DNA of 6,314 nucleotides from an uncultured Clostridia bacterium (GTDB lineage Bacteria; Bacillota; Clostridia; Oscillospirales; Butyricicoccaceae): NCBI GenBank assembly GCA_910589115.1, contig CAJUSB010000155.1:1-6314 (forward strand), read 5' to 3'. How positions within the stretch are numbered: the first letter of the stretch is position 1; every line of letters starts with the position of its first letter. Shown here piece by piece: positions 5,072-6,314 of the stretch. Position numbers and translations under genes: made by a program. A model generated the notes under the pieces. It searched no databases and was not told the DNA's origin. It worked only from the letters and a program-made list of their open reading frames with translations.

Positions 5072-5157
5072 GGCGGGAGTCCAGAGGGCAGCGCCCTGCC
5101 GCTGTCCGCGTAGGACGCCTCCCCGGCGAGGGGCGGGAGTCCAGAGGGCAGCGCCCT
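5072..5157 (+). repeat. 26-bp perfect direct repeat, 60-bp period
   Basis: Bases 5072-5097 and 5132-5157 are identical over 26 bp (start GGCGGGAGTCC, end GCAGCGCCCT). Bases on both sides differ, so the repeat is exactly delimited. Each unit contains a small hairpin (AGGGC/GCCCT, loop AGC). Confidence 0.9.
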
Positions 5158-5209
5158 TTGGTGCCCGCGGCAGAGGCGAAAAAGAGGGAAGAGATACCGA
5201 GATAGAAAT

Positions 5210-5217
5210 GGAAGTGA
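5210..5217 (+). promoter_or_regulatory. ribosome binding site deciding a GTG start
   Basis: GGAAGTGA, one mismatch from GGAGGTGA, ends seven bases before the GTG at 5225. This supports the GTG as the start rather than the later in-frame GTG at residue 4. Confidence 0.65.
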
Positions 5218-5224
5218 TTCAACT

Positions 5225-6250
5225 GTGAAAAGTGTGACGATTAAAGATATTGCAAAAATTGCAGGGGTTTCTTATGCTACCGTGTCACGGGCGCTCAGTA
5301 ATTCCCCCGGTATCAGTGAGGAAACACGAGCACGTGTGCTCGCCATCTGTCGCGAAGAAGGCTACCGCCCCAATATCTTGGCCCGCAGCCTCATCTCAAA
5401 TAAAACAAATGTCCTTGGTCTCATTCTGCCTGATATTTCTAATCCCTTTTACGCAGAAGTCGCTTTCCACATCGAAACCTATGCCCGCTCCCTTGGATAT
5501 AATGTCATGCTGTGCAATAGCCTCTCGAAACCGGAGGAAACTGCCGCCCTCTTTGAATTTTTAGTTGGACATCAGGTGGATGGGATGATTCTAGTCAGCC
5601 CTCACGATGACGAACGCACACAAGTCGCGAAACAACTGCATCTCGTCCCTACCGTAATCATCGGCGACAGCGAACTCGCCGACAGCGCCGCCATCTGTGA
5701 AGCCAGCAGTATTCGCCTCGATAACTTTGCAGGCGGTCAGTTAGGCACCGAATACCTGCTTTCCCTCGGCCATCAGGATATCTTTTATATCGGCTTCCGT
5801 CCCGGCAGCATGACCCACACCCGACGCGTCGGCGGCTATAAAGCCGCAATGAAAGCAGCCGGGCTAAAGCGGCACGTGCTGGATAATCACGCAAATGTTT
5901 CTTCCGCAGAGGCCGGTTACCGGCTCGGATTGGAACTCTTCCAGAGCAAACAACACTGTACAGCTGTTTTTGCCGCAACCGATGCCATTGCACTCGGCGT
6001 CATGACAGCCGCCGATGAATGTAATATCTCTATTCCTGATGAACTTTCACTGCTCGGTTTTGATAATATTTCTTATTCCGGGCTTTCCCGTATCATGCTC
6101 ACAACCATTGATCAGCGCAAGCCTAGGCTTGCCGCAGGCGCAATCGACCTGCTGGCTGATGCCATTGCACATCCTGACCGCGAAGAAGACGTCCGCCGCA
6201 TTATCCGCCCCGCCCTGGTGGAACGCAATACCTGTAAGGCGCTGAAATAA
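5225..6250 (+). CDS. LacI/GalR-family transcriptional regulator
   Basis: This is a full-length 341-aa LacI-family repressor. The helix-turn-helix covers about residues 4-29 (VTIKDIAKIAGVSYATVSRALSN), with the hinge helix at 49-57 (RPNILARSL). The sensor domain carries the usual landmarks: LILPDISNPFYAEV (66-79), VDGMILVSP (118-126), LDNFAGG (165-171), an Arg pair at 200-201, FAATDAIALG (249-258) and LLGFDNISYS (276-285). Asp166, Asp253 and Asp280 are at positions where family members commonly hold ligand or shape the pocket. Unlike the first regulator, all DNA-binding signatures are canonical, including TVSR. It starts with GTG (normal for MKSVTIKDIA). The effector sugar is not readable. Its targets are probably the genes beginning right after the window, with no terminator seen between, and possibly its own promoter at 4895-4923. 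Confidence 0.92.
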   Translation: MKSVTIKDIAKIAGVSYATVSRALSNSPGISEETRARVLAICREEGYRPNILARSLISNKTNVLGLILPDISNPFYAEVAFHIETYARSLGYNVMLCNSLSKPEETAALFEFLVGHQVDGMILVSPHDDERTQVAKQLHLVPTVIIGDSELADSAAICEASSIRLDNFAGGQLGTEYLLSLGHQDIFYIGFRPGSMTHTRRVGGYKAAMKAAGLKRHVLDNHANVSSAEAGYRLGLELFQSKQHCTAVFAATDAIALGVMTAADECNISIPDELSLLGFDNISYSGLSRIMLTTIDQRKPRLAAGAIDLLADAIAHPDREEDVRRIIRPALVERNTCKALK

Positions 6251-6314
6251 CAACTGATAAGGAATTGTGCATAAATAATTAATACGTTTAGGGTTGAAAA
6301 AGCAGGGGAGATTT
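6251..6314 (+). other. 3' intergenic stretch with probable ribosome binding site
   Basis: This AT-rich spacer follows the regulator. There is no terminator hairpin. AGGGGAG at 6304-6310 looks like a Shine-Dalgarno sequence placed for a start codon just past the window end. TTGTGC (6265-6270) repeats the sequence of the minus-strand -35 at 4896-4901, but no good -10 follows at 16-18 bp. The next gene may be co-transcribed with the regulator. Confidence 0.4.

Larger units (their letters stand above)
4942..5157 (-). repeat. GC-rich dispersed intergenic repeat, copy 2 (inverted)
   Basis: On the minus strand, block A (5118-5085) is followed by block B (4973-4942), the same order as copy 1 at 213-386. 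Block A matches 231-264 at 30 of 34 positions. This copy also has an extra unit: the 26-bp direct repeat at 5072-5097 recurs at 5132-5157. With copy 1 it brackets, in inverted orientation, the segment carrying the MBOAT, DHHW, LacI-family and HAD genes. Confidence 0.6.
4924..5209. other. long non-coding leader or intergenic interval made of repeats
   Basis: This interval of nearly 300 bp has no credible gene. Open frames on both strands translate repeat sequence (plus-strand AGVQRAAP twice, minus-strand RCPLDSR twice), a typical signature of spurious intergenic ORFs. It is packed with short inverted repeats: 4942-4973, 4972-5002 (7-bp arms), GAGATGC/GCATCTC at 5034-5051, GGGGT/ACCCC at 5059-5071, and AGGGC/GCCCT at 5085-5097 with a second copy at 5145-5157. 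If transcribed from 4930 it would be a highly structured leader. Confidence 0.65.

Noticed and set aside
5034..5157. Possible short CRISPR-like array
   Set aside because: There are only two repeat units, the single 34-bp spacer is hairpin-rich repeat sequence, and no cas gene is nearby.
4917..5228. Short open frames on both strands in the repeat region (RCPLDSR and VQRAAP translations)
   Set aside because: Their repeating peptides come from the 26-bp direct repeat. They lack ribosome binding sites and look like typical false genes in GC-rich intergenic repeats.
6265..6300. Possible promoter or LacI operator after the second regulator
   Set aside because: TTGTGC has no -10 at suitable spacing, and the TACGTTTA dyad matches at too few positions to call an operator.

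Overview
The window looks like chromosomal DNA of a Gram-positive, low-to-mid GC Clostridia member, most likely a gut Oscillospiraceae/Ruminococcaceae relative. That placement is an inference. It rests on strong AGGAGG-type ribosome binding sites, sigma-A-like promoters, GTG starts on two genes, two LacI-family regulators, a DHHW/MBOAT pair of the kind common in Clostridia, and GC-rich hairpin-packed intergenic repeats of a style I associate with this group.

Layout. Bases 1-551 hold no convincing complete gene: possibly the last codons of an upstream gene, then an intrinsic terminator, a GC-rich dispersed repeat (copy 1, about 213-386) and an extended -10 promoter at 436-464. This promoter leads into a two-gene operon: a membrane-bound O-acyltransferase (MBOAT, AlgI-like, 552-1952) and an exported DHHW/AlgX-like protein (1980-3194). 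Together they look like a minimal machine for O-acetylating an extracellular polysaccharide or cell-wall polymer. The acceptor polymer cannot be read from this window. A LacI-family regulator resembling KdgR follows (3309-4298) with its own promoter inside the upstream part of its reading frame. A small HAD-fold phosphatase-like gene lies on the minus strand (4276-4773) and overlaps the 3' end of the regulator by 23 bp, tail to tail.

Bases 4774-5224 contain a compact divergent promoter region: back-to-back -10 boxes share overlapping -35 boxes over a small palindrome. Next comes a second copy of the GC-rich repeat in inverted orientation (about 4942-5157), which includes a 26-bp direct repeat with a 60-bp period. 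A second LacI-family regulator (5225-6250, GTG start) follows. The last 64 bases lead to a probable ribosome binding site for a gene that starts beyond the window.

I see no CRISPR array, tRNA, rRNA, transposase or recognisable defence system. The least ordinary features are the inverted, collinear repeat copies bracketing the four-gene segment, the shared divergent promoter/palindrome, and the dyad over the first regulator's promoter.
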